Shown: positions 12,590-39,753 of the stretch, in pieces
How positions within the stretch are numbered: the stretch's first letter is position 1
Layout: each line of letters begins with the position of its first letter
Assembly: GCF_014805685.1 (NCBI RefSeq)
Contig: NC_060899.1
Span: 13,792,954-13,856,953 of the forward strand
Length of the DNA stretch: 64,000 nucleotides
Direction: 5' to 3'
Source of the DNA: Silurus meridionalis
Taxonomy: Eukaryota; Chordata; Actinopteri; Siluriformes; Siluridae
Program-made: the position numbers and the translations under genes
Notes under the pieces: generated by a model
Database searches by the model: none
What the model was told of the DNA's origin: nothing
Seen by the model: the letters and a program-made list of their open reading frames with translations, nothing else

Positions 12590-14060
12590 TTTTTCCAGAA
12601 CCCAGCCGTTAGGGTTGCGTTATGAAGGGCATCCAGCGTAAAACACGTGCCAAATCAAATATGCAGATCACGAATCAGAAATTCATACCGGATCAGTTGA
12701 GGCCCGGGTTACCAACGACCGCCACAGGTACCGTTAGTCAACCGGGTACCGGTGGAAATTGGGCTACTGTTTGCCAAAGGAGGAGAAAGAGAGGAAGAAG
12801 ACGTCTACAGAGACAGCAGGAAAAGATAATTGTAGGGGAGTGAAGGTTCCGGTTGGTACACTAAATGTTGGAACTATGACTGGTAAAGGGAGAGAGGGAG
12901 CTATGATGCAGAGGAGAAAGGTAGAGATATTGTGTGTTCATAAGACCAAGTGGAAAGGGAGTAGAACCAGGAACATTGGAGGTGGATTTAAACTGTTCTT
13001 TCATGGTGTGGATGGAAAGAGAAATGGTGTAGGGGTGATTCTGAAGGAAGTGTACAGTAAGAGTGTAGTGGAGGTAAAGTGAGTTTCTGATAGAGTGATG
13101 AATTTGAAGCTGGAAGTTGAAGGGAGATGTTAGAAATGTCCCCACTGTGGGATGAATAAAGGTATATCCTATCAATGTCATCAGTGCTTATGCTCCTCAG
13201 GTGGGTTGTGAGATGGAGGAGAAGGAAAAATTCTGGAGTGAGTTAGATGAAGTGGTAGATGGTGTACCTAGGAATGAAAGATTGGTGATTGGCAGACTTT
13301 AATGGGCATGTAGGTGAAGGGAACAGAGGTGATGAGGAGGTGATGGTAGGTATGGCTTTAAGGAGAGGAATGTGGAAGGGCAGATGCTGGTAGATTTTGC
13401 TAAAAGGATGGAAATGGCAGTGTTAAATGCTTATTTTGAGAAGATGGAGGATCATAGGGTGACATATAAGAGTGGAGGAAGGTGCACACAGTTGGATTAT
13501 GTTCTACGTACCAGATTAGAGACTTTTAGCTGTTGGTGGGGGACAGTGTGGCTAGAGAGCATTGGATGGTGGTCTGTAGGATGGTTTTGGAGGTGAAGAA
13601 GAAGAGGAGAGTGAGGACTGAAAGAAGAATAAGATGGTGGAAAATGAAGGAGGAAGAGTGTAGTGTGAGGTTCAGGGAAGAGGTCAGACAGGGGCTTGGT
13701 GGTGGTGAAGAGGTGCTGGATGATTGAGCAACTACTGCAGAAGTGATAAGGGAGACAGCTAGAAAGGTACTTGGTGTGACATCTGGAAAGAGAAAGGAAG
13801 ACAAAGAGACGTGGTGGAATAAGGAAGTGCAGGAGAGCAGAAGGGGAAAAAGGTTGGAGAAACAGAATTGCGATCGACAGAGTGATGAGAAAAGTAAACA
13901 GGAGTACAAGGAGATGTGGCAGCAGGTAAAGAGGGATGTGGTGAAAGCAGAGGATAAGGCATATAAGGAGCTGTATGAGAAGTTAGACACTAAAGAAGGA
14001 GTAAAGGATTTGTAGCGATTGGCCAGGCAGAATGGGAGCAGCCGAAAGAAAAAGATCCTT
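12590..14060 (+). mobile_element. Dead RTE-type LINE: 5' region and endonuclease part fused to the 3' tail
   Basis: Broken frames on the + strand read like the start of a fish RTE/BovB-class retrotransposon polyprotein (an AP-endonuclease followed by reverse transcriptase). Recognisable blocks are GTLNVGTMTGKGRE near 12858, FHGVDGKRNGVGVILKE near 13000, SAYAPQVGCEMEEKEKFWSE near 13185, and ETWWNKEVQE near 13808. The coding potential is destroyed by stops (for example at 13079) and by a frame change in the D-F-N motif near 13290. The endonuclease glutamate expected in Q-E-T-R-W-K-G is lysine here (CVHKTKWKG). After about 14030 the sequence jumps to the short 3' end (gggagcagccgaaagaaaaa). The whole reverse transcriptase region is therefore missing. 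Confidence 0.85.
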
Positions 14061-14175
14061 TTTTCCATGATCATTAACACGCAACCGTTTCCAGACATGG
14101 TCTCATTCTTTTTTTTTCTTTCTACACACAGTGCAGCATCATTTATCTCCAGATGTCTCTCATACAAGTTGTGTA

Positions 14176-14675
14176 TTGGGTAGCAAAGGTTTGGAAAATG
14201 TCCGATAAATTTCCAGAAACTTTCCATGAGAATTTCCATGAATTTTGGAAATATTCCAAGTTTGAAACTTACCAAGTGTACAATGGAATCATTTTGTTGC
14301 ACAATAGCTTACCACAGCACAAGGAAGTTTTAAACATAAATGTCATATTTATGTAATTTACATAAATACTCGGCAAGATGGACATTTTATTAACGTAAAG
14401 GATTCCAGAAATTATGTGTTATGGAGGAATGCATGGTGCATGTAGGGGGCGTGGCCTCAGTAGCCCTGCAGTAAGTGTGATGTGTGCATGTGATTGCTGA
14501 ATGTGGTTGTTTTAACTCAAATAATCCTGTTATAGGCTAAGCTGCAATTAAGTAAATCTGCAGTTTATTCCCATTAATTCCAGGTTATTTTCCATATTTA
14601 TTTATTTATACATTTTTCCCATAATTCCCATGGAACATTTCCAATTTTAAAAATTAATTGAATTTTGCAACCCTA
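14176..14675. mobile_element. Non-autonomous hAT-like transposon with perfect 8-bp target duplication (copy 1)
   Basis: The right end reads ttttgcaaccctag-like and the left end ttgggtagcaaagg, giving imperfect inverted ends of the type (c)tagggttgcaaa. Both sides are flanked by GTTGTGTA (14168-14175 and 14676-14683), an 8-bp duplication typical of hAT elements. The interior contains ggaatattcc-type inverted motifs and a ggcgtggcctcagtagccct block, both also present in the copy at 58144-58614. No transposase is encoded. Confidence 0.85.
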
Positions 14676-15328
14676 GTTGTGTACAGGGACATTGAAAATC
14701 AAGATATTGTAGAAGAAATATTGTTTTTAACATTTATAAAAATTCAAATTTTCAAATACAAAAAATAGGCAAATTCACAAGTTTTCTCATACATAAGAAC
14801 AAACCTTCATACTCAATCGATATACACAGAGAACACAAGCGCTCACAAACGCTGTACACTGAAAATGTTTATTGTGCATATACAATATGTATATTTTTCA
14901 TAGCTTGATCTACTTTACACTCCACATTCTGATCGAAGAGCAGAAACAGCCACAATTGCACAAGTCGGATTGATTCTAAATGAACATGGGACCAGCCTAA
15001 AAAGCACCGATTCACTCATCTTCTAGTCAGAGCAAATGTCACTAATAAGAAGCATCGTGAAAAGCAGGCTTCAATTTTTGTCACTCGTAATCAAACGCAC
15101 GTTGTTACTAAAGCATGGGTTTATGAGCGCACACTTCCACGTTAACCTTTAAGTGCTTATCGACATCACTGACTGCACACAAACACTTTATACACAAACA
15201 CCAGCCTCCAACACGTTACATCATCATCTCTCGCTCTAATCGTTTTGCTGATGCAGCCTAAAAACATTTCACTATGTAGCGCCTAGGACTCTACATAAAC
15301 AACATGCAACCGTCAGCACAATATCCAT

Positions 15329-15330
<2 letters not shown>

Positions 15331-15366
<36 letters not shown>
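15331..15366. repeat. (CA)n microsatellite
   Basis: Pure CA repeat in the probable hipk1 3' UTR. Confidence 0.95.
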
Positions 15367-15371
<5 letters not shown>

Positions 15372-15483
15372 GAAAAACAACGTAACGAAATATATGCATA
15401 AAAAATATTAAAACATAAGTGCTAATAGATTTAAAGGCACCTGTAAATAAACAGTGAAAATAGTAAAAACAAAAGGATAAGCA

Positions 15484-15512
15484 AAAACAAACAAACAAAC
15501 AAACAAACAAAC
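15484..15512. repeat. (AAAC)n microsatellite
   Basis: Seven or so AAAC units. Confidence 0.9.
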
Positions 15513-16157
15513 AACCCTATTCGGACAGGATTAGGTTACATTTACAGGATCTCGTTTTGATTTAATTTCACCCTCCCTGCTAATGATTACTCTCTGCGTG
15601 GAGAAGCAGGATGAGGCTGATTCTTATCGTACACAATACCATGAAACACTGTTTCTTCTCTGGGGAAAAAAACAAGAAAATTTGCATCATCGAACATTAG
15701 ATCCCGACAAACAAACAATTTCATTTGTTTTAATCGCATACAAAACAATTGACCTCGTCCTATATCCTCTGAACTGTCTCGGGTTCTATCTTGGAGTCAC
15801 AACGTTATTCCTGAAGTCACTCGGAGAAACTAATCCCGTCTGAATATGGTAAACGTTACGTCAGCGGCTAACAGCTGTACAGTAAGAGTATGATGTAAAT
15901 AAAAGTAAAAACGTGTTTCAACACCATGAGGAGTGCTAATAAAGCATTTATACAGTCGCACCTTCCATTATATGTTGGGAACAAAATGTAAACCGATGCC
16001 ACACAAACAAATATGGTTTAAACTCTACGGTTTAAATTGAGCTGCATTAAAATAAATGTTACTACATAAAAACAAATCTAGTATTAAAACAATGGCGAGG
16101 AAAACCTTCAGTAATTAAGTCCTGTAGTGAGGATGCTGTGCTTTATGATCAGGTGTC

Positions 16158-27765
<11,608 letters not shown>

Positions 27766-28452
27766 TCCAAATCTGTAGTCTTCTAGACACATTTTAATAC
27801 TAACCCTTCTGACAGATTATTCCACACACAATTTAAACGTAAATATAAATAAAATGCAGTAATAAGTCTCAGGTTCCTGCTTCAGATCTTCTGCAACATT
27901 TCCGTTCTTTCACACAAACAGGTGAGCCGAAGATGCCTCGTTGCCATGACAACCGTCAATCCCACCGTAGGAAAGAAAGACGATGGAAAGGATGACAAAT
28001 AAAATACCAAACACGAGATGAAAATAAAAGTGACTAATGAACAACCGGACACGTGTTATATTTCATAAACAATGTAATTTTTACGCATTTTCAGAAATGA
28101 ACAGCGCTCGTGCTCATAGCGGCTTTTTAAATCGCGCAACGGAGTTGGGACTATTAGTGAGAAAAAATATAAACATTAAATGAAAAACACCACATTCTAA
28201 GGGAAATGTTACATTAAATGAAATATATGACGCTGAGGGATATAATATAAAGGTCGCATGAAAGCTGAAAGCGGAAGAGTTAGCAAGGTAACGGTTGAAG
28301 CTAGCTTGCTAACATGGCTCTCGTCGCGCGCACCGTATTATAGCACTTAAAACAAAAAACATATCTTTTATAAACGATTTAGGCGAAATGATTAATAAAT
28401 AACCACAATTTTCCACATGAACAGTAAAAATATTCAATAACACCTTCCTCAC

Positions 28453-28860
28453 CTGATTACACGGAAGCCAGAGGGACTCAAGCTCGACTCTTCGCCCTGT
28501 TAGGCCTCATTTCCCCTCAGAAAAATAAATAAATATGTCGCTATCCTCGTTATTCTCTTTACAAAACCTTCCTCGTTCGAGTTTAATGGATGACACACAC
28601 TGTAAAGGTGCATTGTTTTCGCCCGGACACACGGTCATGTACACGGCATCCTCTCACACCGGCCCTCGCTGTGTCTCAGTGAACCTCTCAATCAGCAGGA
28701 AAAGCCATACATACAGGCCGCGCTCCAAATCAATCGCCCTACACTAAGAAGGGCGCCTAGATAGTGCGCTGTATGGCAACAAGAACGCAGTAATATGCCG
28801 ACTACATAGTAGACTAGTGTGCGGTTTGATATGCGGCGCGGTGCTTACAGGTCATGGTGC
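28453..28860 (-). promoter_or_regulatory. Non-coding first exon and GC-rich promoter region of hipk1
   Basis: On the - strand a strong donor (ATCAG followed by gtgaggaagg) ends an upstream exon at 28453. The coding exon acceptor lies at 27437-27438, just 5' of the ATG at 27434. Bases 28480-28850 are richer in CpG than the surroundings (gcccggacac, cgcgctcc, gcggcgcggt). The transcription start is not determined. Confidence 0.55.
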
Positions 28861-29194
28861 TTGGGGTCCTAATTACTTTCTGTAGAAACTTATTTTATTT
28901 TTTTCTGGGTTTGTTATAGAAAAATGAATCCAACACCTTTTATAGAATCAGTGTTGAGGTATTAAGTATTAGCAGTGAACTAATATTTAAGTAATTACAC
29001 TGAAATATCCTGCTATATTGATATCACGTGTTATTACATCGAAATAACAAAATATTAAGATGAAATGACGTCACTTTTTCAGCCATACCTTTTCCATTTC
29101 CAGCTTCAGATCCCTAAACACATTTGCATTTTTTTTTTACATCATATTATGATTTTATTTAGGTGCTGAACCCAAACTAGTTACAATGAACAAA

Positions 29195-29400
29195 AAAAAA
29201 AAATACTGAAGTGTTGATGGAAAGATCCACTGGACTTGGAATGTGAAAATCATAAGCTCAAATCCAAAGCCACACCAATCTGCCTTTCCTGGACCCCTGA
29301 GCAAGGCCCATAATCCCAAAGCTGCTCGTCTGTTCGAATGAGATTAATGTAAATTGCTCTGGATTAAGGGTGTCTGCCAAATGCTGTAAATGTTTTTAGG
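29195..29400 (+). mobile_element. V-SINE-like retroposon copy
   Basis: The 3' part reads attgctctggattaagggtg followed by tctgccaaatgctgtaaatg, the tail common to many fish SINEs. A degenerate tRNA-like 5' part precedes it (ataagctcaaatccaaa resembling box B). Confidence 0.7.
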
Positions 29401-29656
29401 TGGGCACAAATTTCAGTATTCACACTCAAAACCAGATCGGGGAGAGAAAAAAAAAATCCACATTTAGTCCACATTTGCTGTTATAATAACCTCCACTCTG
29501 CTGGGTAGATGTTCCACTAGATTTTGTGGAGATTTGTGCTTATTTGAAATTGATGTATTTGGGAAAAAATAATAATATGATCCTTGTTATTCCCCCCTCC
29601 CCCAGATGTTTGCTGGTTATTACACAAGGTGGTATCAACTGACTGGTGCTGTTCGG

Positions 29657-29760
29657 ACTAGAGGTCGGCCGATATGAGTTTTTCTCTGGCCGACGCCGAT
29701 ATTTAGATGCACGATATATCGGCATGATATTTGATGCCGATTTTTTGGCCCATGAAGATG
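29657..29760. mobile_element. End of a dispersed DNA element (agaggtcggccgatat type)
   Basis: The start agaggtcggccgatatgag and repeated cgatatt/tgccgat motifs resemble the other GAGGTCGACC-ended copies at 45300-45486, 47706-47768 and 50095-50534. Confidence 0.5.
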
Positions 29761-30475
29761 CAGCTCGAAGGTCTCCATTTTTACACTGTTGTGGAGATCC
29801 AGCGCAAAATGCAAAAGGTGTGTAAAAAGACTTCCAGGACACATTCAAGAAGTGGCAGGAAAGCCAAGAGCTCTGTATTGCTGTGGACTATTTTGCAGGT
29901 GATAGTGTATAAACGTAGGTAAATAAAGTACTTTCTTGTAAACAGAGCTGGTCTCTGAACTTTTTGGGTCCACCTCGTGTATGTGTAGTCGTCAGTAAAA
30001 GAGAAAGAAAAGCCATACAAGTGGTTTAGTGGCCTCTAGAAAGAGAACAAGAATTCTCGTGCTGCTCACGTTCGGCCAAAACGATACGCTTTTTCTCTTA
30101 GTTTTTTCAGAAAATGTAAAAATGTAGGAAAAAAACAAACTTTATTTCAAATCGTGTTGAAAGATATTGCACAAGTTATACCATAAAAGCCAAAATTAAA
30201 AGTTTTCGTTTGTGCGTTAGAAGTGCGCAGGTCACTGTGGGAAAAAGAAAAAAACAATAAAACAGACTGAAGTGTTGGAGGTCCACGAGAAAGAGGATAC
30301 AGAAACTCAGTAGGAACAGCATTTTATTACGGAAGTCCATTGAGGACTTTTTTCCTTCCTCGTTTTCTCGTTATCTCGACGTAAACATTCAGTCGTGATC
30401 ACGAGAAAACAAATAAGAAAATATATTATAATGCATGGCCCCTTAGGACTTCTGTATTTTATTGCAGTAATAGAT

Positions 30476-30476
<1 letters not shown>

Positions 30477-30512
<36 letters not shown>
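30477..30512. repeat. (AAT)n microsatellite
   Basis: About twelve AAT/TAA units. Confidence 0.95.
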
Positions 30513-30514
<2 letters not shown>

Positions 30515-30604
30515 GCCTTCTGGCATGTTAAAAGGACAGTATTTCTGGATTTGGTCCACATCTGTCCAAAAATGGGTTACATTTAGTACAAGGGAAACAA
30601 TAAC

Positions 30605-31035
30605 TCATGTACAATACCTGTCAAAAAGTCTAAAAACACCAAGTTTGATGTTTTCAAAACGTTCCTTTTCATTCTATGGAACAAACTCGGTAAAAGGCAA
30701 AAAGACACACTGAAAAAAAGTTAACAAATAAGTCCAAATTTGCCTTTTTTTTTTGGCTCTAACAGAAGAACTTTTATAAGTCAGAGATGATGTTTGGGGT
30801 TTTTTGGAGCCAGGAATGTTAAACACTAATTCCCGGTGAAAAAAACACAACATGGCAACCATTCCATACTCCAACACCTTGCAAGACCTGGAGCGTAAAT
30901 CCAAGCTCTGTAAGCGTCTTTTAGAGAGCAGACAAGTCAGATGGAATGTTCTCCATCATGGCCTGCCCAGTCACTGCACCCTAATCATATTGAACTGCTC
31001 TGGGATGATCGCAATAAAGAAATAGTGAAGACCTC
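30605..31035 (+). mobile_element. Degenerate Tc1-like transposon remnant
   Basis: The left end acaatacctgtcaaaaagtc resembles the terminal repeat of a common fish Tc1-type element. Near 30955-31020 a + strand frame reads W-P-A-Q-S, then H-P-N-H-I-E-L-L-W-D-D. This echoes the conserved Tc1 transposase block around the third catalytic residue. The rest of the coding region is lost. Confidence 0.5.
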
Positions 31036-31887
31036 CTTTGGTGAGTATTTCAGCTGAACGATCGGAGAAACGAAACATCCGAATGCCGAGAGCGCGTAAA
31101 GCTGTTCTTTATTCCAAGGGAGGATTTTTTGCGATGGAAATAAAGTGGAACATCTGGACATTTATATATTTGTTTGGTCAAAGGAAATATCGTTACATTA
31201 CAGAGTTTGCTGCGTAGAAACAAAAGGAACCTGCATGTGTCTCTCAAAAACCATAAAAGACCTTTAACAGACTGTTTGACTTCCTCGATTTTATGTCTGT
31301 GAGATATGACCTACTTTTTGCTATGAGCATGTTTGCAGCCACACAGCATTTATACGTTTTTCCAGAATCCCATGCCGCTGATTTATTTTCTATATCAGCA
31401 GCTCGAAAAGGAACTCATCAACTGATTCGAATACATTGGCATCATTTCCATAGTAGCAGACACGTGTACATAGGGTGTATATTCTTTGATTTGACAACGG
31501 AGACACTTTTTAAAGGCGTATGGATGGAATCTTGAGCTTTAGCGCTTTCTAATAGCGCACCGCACTTTTCAAACTGCTGAGGAAACTCTTTACAACTGTT
31601 GGGGTTCACTTACTGGACCTCACAGATTCCAGGTGTAAAGAGCCATCAATGACACGCACTCTTCTCCTTCAACATCGTGTTTGTTTAAAAAAAAAAATAA
31701 TAATAATTTGTGGCTAGAACGATCCCTGGCTACTCGTGTATCTCATGAATAAAATGCGAATTCGGTTTCCTACCTGCAATTGTTTAGTTTTTTTAAATAT
31801 ATATTTTATATAAAAGCACCATCATATGTGTGCATAAGATCATTTTTCACATCAAACTCAATCGGACTACTTCATATCATTCTGTAT

Positions 31888-32208
31888 GCACTATAAGGAC
31901 AAAAGTATTGGGACACCTGCCTTTCCCAGCCATATGTGCTTCTTCCCCAAACAAAGTTGAAACTCCATGAAGATATGCTTTACATGAGTTGGAGTGGAAG
32001 ATCTACAATAGAGCTCTGACCCTCGACCCTAATTAACACATTTCAGATGAACTGATTGCAAACCAGGCCTACTCACCTCACCTAAATCTAGAAGTATCTT
32101 CCCAGAAGAATGGAGGTTACCATAAAAGCAAATGTGGAATGGGATGTTCAAAAAAGGACATACGAATACGTATGGGCAGGTGTCCACAAACTTTTGTCCA
32201 TGTAGTGG
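31888..32208. mobile_element. Short dispersed TIR element
   Basis: The left end cactataaggacaaaagtat and the right end, reverse-complemented (cactacatggacaaaagttt), form inverted repeats, both followed by a gacacc motif. The interior has aacatcttcccagaagaatgg-type sequence, seen in many other copies here. It is non-coding, and the superfamily is not assigned. Confidence 0.7.
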
Positions 32209-32451
32209 CATTGATTATTTTTTCCATCTCAGTAAAATATGAACAGAAGTATTAAAAAAAAAGGCACAGAAAATGATTCCGGTTATAATCTGGGGCTGAA
32301 TACAGACAGAAAATTTACCTATAAATATCCTCCATACCTCGACTGTTTATACAGCACTCCCTAACTCGCCATTAGCCCTTCTGACATAACGAGACGATGC
32401 CGCTTTGTTGTTGTTTTTTTGGTTTGAGTTCAGGTCCGGGCCTGTTCTTGT

Positions 32452-36126
<3,675 letters not shown>

Positions 36127-36794
36127 CTGGAAACACAAATCCACGTTTATTTGCATTAGATCCGTAACATAACACGACATAACAAACATAAACCCCACCC
36201 TTTATAATTAATGTGTGATCAAACTCGTTTTGCTTGACTCGTCGGCTCATGCATTACTCGCACTAGAGGTGGAAACCCCACACATGAAGCTGCAGTAAGA
36301 TCATAACCCTCACATCGATCTACAGAGAGCGATGCAGCAGCGCTTTAGTGCTTCCCCTACAGTGACTGCTTAAAAGGATCCGCTTCATCCAACACCACTG
36401 TAACTTGGTGCAACCGTGTCATACACCTGCAGTGAATGCTGGGACCCGGGTCCAGTGCTTCCTCCAGCAGCTACAACACCCCCTGTCACCCCTTACGGTT
36501 TAGATAACAATCTATACAACTGCCCCAGCCATGATAATGTCCCCCTGTGACGTCAGTGAGTCATCTTCTAGCTGCTCATGTAAGTAACATAAATACACCA
36601 CCAACCAACAACACAACAAACATATCAATATCAGATAATCAGATATATATTACAAATAATATTTATAATGACTTTCAGGGTGGAGTTCAGCTATTAAGAA
36701 ACTTAAACACACACACACACGTATATGTATATATGTGGGTATACACACACACACACACACACACACCCCTAGCTTATGCTAACAGCTTCTTACC

Positions 36795-36990
36795 TCTTTC
36801 ACACCGGCAAAAAAAAAACTCAACTGACGTTTATTTCTAATTATTTCTAGATAGTTCGATTATTCCGAAACACGAAATGAAACGCTTAAAGGGAAAATGA
36901 AAACATATTCCGCCCGCAACCAGCTGGAAATCATGTGTGCGTCTTTACAAAGTGTCCCCATGTGACCCGGAAGTGACAATACCGAGAATA
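36795..36990 (-). promoter_or_regulatory. Probable non-coding first exon and promoter of ube2j2
   Basis: The - strand shows GTGTGAAAGAG followed by the donor gtaagaagc at 36794/36793. The coding exon starts right after an acceptor at 36127-36128. Transcription start not determined. Confidence 0.5.
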
Positions 36991-37076
36991 ATAGTTCCGT
37001 TTATAAAAGTTAAAAGACAGGAATTTAAAGAGACAGTAAGTGGACCCATGAGTGACATTTATTTGTCTGTCTGTAT

Positions 37077-37077
37077 G

Positions 37078-37155
<78 letters not shown>

Positions 37156-37156
37156 C
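37077..37156. repeat. (TCTA)n microsatellite
   Basis: About nineteen nearly perfect tetranucleotide units. Confidence 0.97.
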
Positions 37157-37318
37157 TTTGTAAATTGTTTACTTTGTATGTATGTATAAATGTATGTTGT
37201 TTTCTGTCTCATACAATATGTATGGTCTGTCCATCTATCCATCCATCCATAGTAAGTGATTTATGTTGTCTAGTGCAGTTTATCCCAACTGGGTGTGATG
37301 TTAGAATACATCACAGTG

Positions 37319-37320
<2 letters not shown>

Positions 37321-37363
<43 letters not shown>
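37321..37363. repeat. (CA)n microsatellite
   Basis: Pure CA repeat between ube2j2 and acap3. Confidence 0.95.
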
Positions 37364-37365
<2 letters not shown>

Positions 37366-37379
37366 GCTACAATAAATCT

Positions 37380-38310
37380 TACAGCCCTGAATGTTGGAGA
37401 TGCCATACAAACCCAAAAGACACAAAGGTTTTATTTCAGTTTATTTATTTGTTACAAAATACCACAAGTTTCATGATATATTAGCATTTTGCATCTAAAA
37501 AGTACTGTACATGTACAACATGCTGCTTTGAGTCTGTGACGCTTTATGGGAACTGTACAGAATAAAAAGCAGGATGAAGGTAGGACTACACCAGCATAGT
37601 CATCACACAACACACCATACATACACCCTCATCGAGGCAGAAGCAGAAACTGACTTTTCCTTATGGGCTTTTTTTGGTACGTACATGCAGCCACTAACGC
37701 AGAAGTCATGTCCTTTAATAAGAACTGTAATGATGTGAGCTTTAATATGCCACTAATCTCTGGAAGACACAATATTAAAATACACTCCGAACAATGATGC
37801 AGAGAAAATGAAAAAAAAAAAAAGGATAAGTCCAGCTCATCCTCATAAAGCTACTAAAACATTTCTGTATTTATAAAATGTATAAAGGTCAAATAAACAT
37901 GTTTCTAATGAACTGTAATTGATATTACTGGTATCTGAATTGCTTGATAAATAATTCTAGCTTGTGCAGGCTGAGAAACGTGAAATATAACCTCGATTCC
38001 AGCTGCCTGGAATTTTTGGACTTGTGTGCTACTGTCTTTTATCCACTAGATGTCCTCATTGCTTCTCATGTCATCCTGTGTCTGTCTGACACATTTATTA
38101 TCACCACCTGTGTCCTATTTCCTTGTGTTTCTTTTTTAAGGGATTATGTAGCATTTTCTCTTGTTTTTTCTTGTTTTAACTTTTGGGATTTTGTTTGGAC
38201 TTTATGAACCTGTTTTTTGCCGTCTCCATTTAAAAAAAAAATTCTTCGACTTTGATTAAAACACTTGGAAATTTCTCTCACACTGTGAGCGGGTCAGACT
38301 GTCACACGGT
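37380..38310. other. Intergenic stretch or distal acap3 3' UTR
   Basis: This lies downstream of the alternative acap3 stop at 38316. It resembles a dispersed retroposon tail (ttgggattttgtttggactt near 38180 and gagcgggtcagactgtcaca near 38287). No open gene was recognised. A tttatt at about 38093 could be a - strand poly(A) signal. Confidence 0.4.
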
Positions 38311-38315
38311 CCTCC

Positions 38316-38355
38316 CTAGTTCATGTCCCAGCCCTGACCATCCTCGTCCTTCAAA
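38316..38355 (-). CDS. acap3: acap3 alternative terminal exon B (proposed)
   Basis: After an acceptor reading gtctccagag the - strand encodes LKDEDGQGWDMN and a TAG stop at 38316-38318, in phase with exon A at 38509-38611. Two acceptors overlap: using cag two bases earlier would instead give Val then an immediate stop. This is the least certain part of the alternative C-terminus. Confidence 0.45.
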
Positions 38356-38508
38356 CTCTGGAGACACAAAATATGTAATTGGTTTGCATGAAAAAAAACT
38401 TAATTGCCTTTGAATTCAGCAAATTCGATCATTTAAACCCACAGTGAACCAGCGATATCAAGTAAAGCGTCCCCTGAAGCACCAGAGAGCACGCCTTCAG
38501 GAGTTTAC

Positions 38509-38611
38509 CTAAAGGAGTGGCGGAAGTGAATGCTCCTGCGTTTCAGCTTCTCGGGGTTGTGAGACGCCATGTGAGAAAACTCACGGAAGATATCCAGGTA
38601 CGTGGTGTCAC
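38509..38611 (-). CDS. acap3: acap3 alternative C-terminal exon A (ACAP2-like tail)
   Basis: On the - strand an acceptor (cttcaag) precedes 103 bases encoding DTTYLDIFREFSHMASHNPE then KLKRRSIHFRHSF, followed by a donor (AG|gtaaac). This closely parallels the C-terminus of the paralogue ACAP2 (a D-E-T-Y-Q-D-I-F block and M-A-S-N-N-P-E-K-L). It would join in frame to an internal donor in the last standard acap3 exon (CCAG|gtcaat at 43568/43567). The joined junction reads EGPLGQPGDTTYLDIF, and ACAP2 has the same GQPGD junction. It is about 4.9 kb downstream of the standard stop. Confidence 0.75.
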
Positions 38612-38796
38612 CTTGAAGAGAAGGGAAAGGATGCGCATGTGCTTTACAAAACACTCAAGAAATCAACTATAATCATGTGAATTATTTCTGATAATACAAA
38701 TGCTGATTTTCGAGCAGCTTTTCAGCAGAGATGAAAAAAACACATCGCGATACCGTGCGAGTGAGAATAATTATGAGTTTCATTAACAGCACATGT

Positions 38797-39076
38797 TGGA
38801 CGTTTTGGAGACAAGGTGAGGGAGGCTGAGATTGAGATGGTTTGGACATGTGCAGAGGAGGGACATGGGGTATATCAGTAGGAGAATGCTGAGGATGGAG
38901 CCACCAGGTAGGAGGAAAAGAAGAAGACCAAGGAGGAGGTTTATGGATGTGGTGAGGGAAGACATGCAGGTAGTTGGTGTGAAAGAGGCAGATGTAGAGG
39001 ACAGGGGGGGTATGGAGACGGATGATCCGCTGTGGCGCCCCCTAATGGGAGCAGCCGAAAGAAGAAGATTAAACGA
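38797..39076 (+). mobile_element. 5'-truncated RTE LINE, 3' end
   Basis: The frame at 38832 encodes MRWFGHVQRRDMGYISRRML, then EPPGRRKRRRPRRRFMDVVR, the C-terminal block of the fish RTE reverse-transcriptase polyprotein. The end reads gggagcagccgaaagaagaa. It is the same family as 12590-14060 and 47530-47705. Confidence 0.8.
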
Positions 39077-39753
39077 ATATTTTCCCATAACACCAATACA
39101 GTTCTCCAATTATTACACATTTTTTAAAACAATTAACAAACACAATTCTTTATAAATCGATCTCATCTATTTAGTGTTGCATTTCCTTGTTCCTAAAACT
39201 TCCTGAAAATGTTCCTGAAAATGTCCAATAAATGTTTCAAATTGTCAAATAAACACCTGCTTACAACACAATACAAAACTCCATCCTGTTGGTGATTTTT
39301 TTCTTCCGTTAAATAATACTATTTTTTATAATTCGATTTTCAATTTGCATAATTCGATTCGGATTCACGTCTCTATGGAAACGGTCTAAAACCCGCTAGA
39401 ACTTGCGTCCTAAAGAAAAAGACAACAGAAACGTTTGTGATATATTGGAAATGATTACGATTATTTGTTAGCTTTCTTTTTCAATGATTGTATAATGATG
39501 TATATTATTATTCTATTAGGCAATATAATATAACATAACATATTGTAGAATTTGCAGGTGATTGAACCCATTTTGAATGGCAGAAACGGAAAAAAAACCC
39601 GAACGAACTGCTCCTAGTCTCTATTGTCTCTCGGTGAAAGAGTCACAGGGAAAGTTTGTGTTTAGCAAACAAGTAAATGTGTCATTTTTTCATTCAGTGT
39701 TTGGTAAATGCTGGAACAATTCAATAACTAATAGCAAAATTGCAGCTACATTA

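Larger units (their letters stand above)
14684..16157 (-). other. Probable hipk1 3' UTR and flank
   Basis: This lies just downstream of the hipk1 stop codon. HIPK genes have long 3' UTRs. An AATAAA on the - strand (tttatt at 14868-14873) is a candidate poly(A) signal. The region also contains a CA microsatellite (15331-15366) and an AAAC tetranucleotide tract (15484-15512). No other gene was recognised. Confidence 0.4.
28870..32445. other. Intergenic stretch between hipk1 and ube2j2, filled with repeat fossils
   Basis: No gene was recognised. Contents include a SINE tail (29195-29400), an end fragment of the dispersed TIR repeat near 29455-29530, an end of the GAGGTCGRCC element (29657-29760), an AAT tract (30477-30512), a Tc1-like remnant (30605-31035) and a fuller dispersed TIR element (31888-32208). 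Confidence 0.6.

Noticed and set aside
13526..14302. 258-residue Ser/Leu/Phe-rich open frame on the - strand
   Set aside because: It is antisense to the purine-rich RTE LINE fossil and runs into the hAT element.
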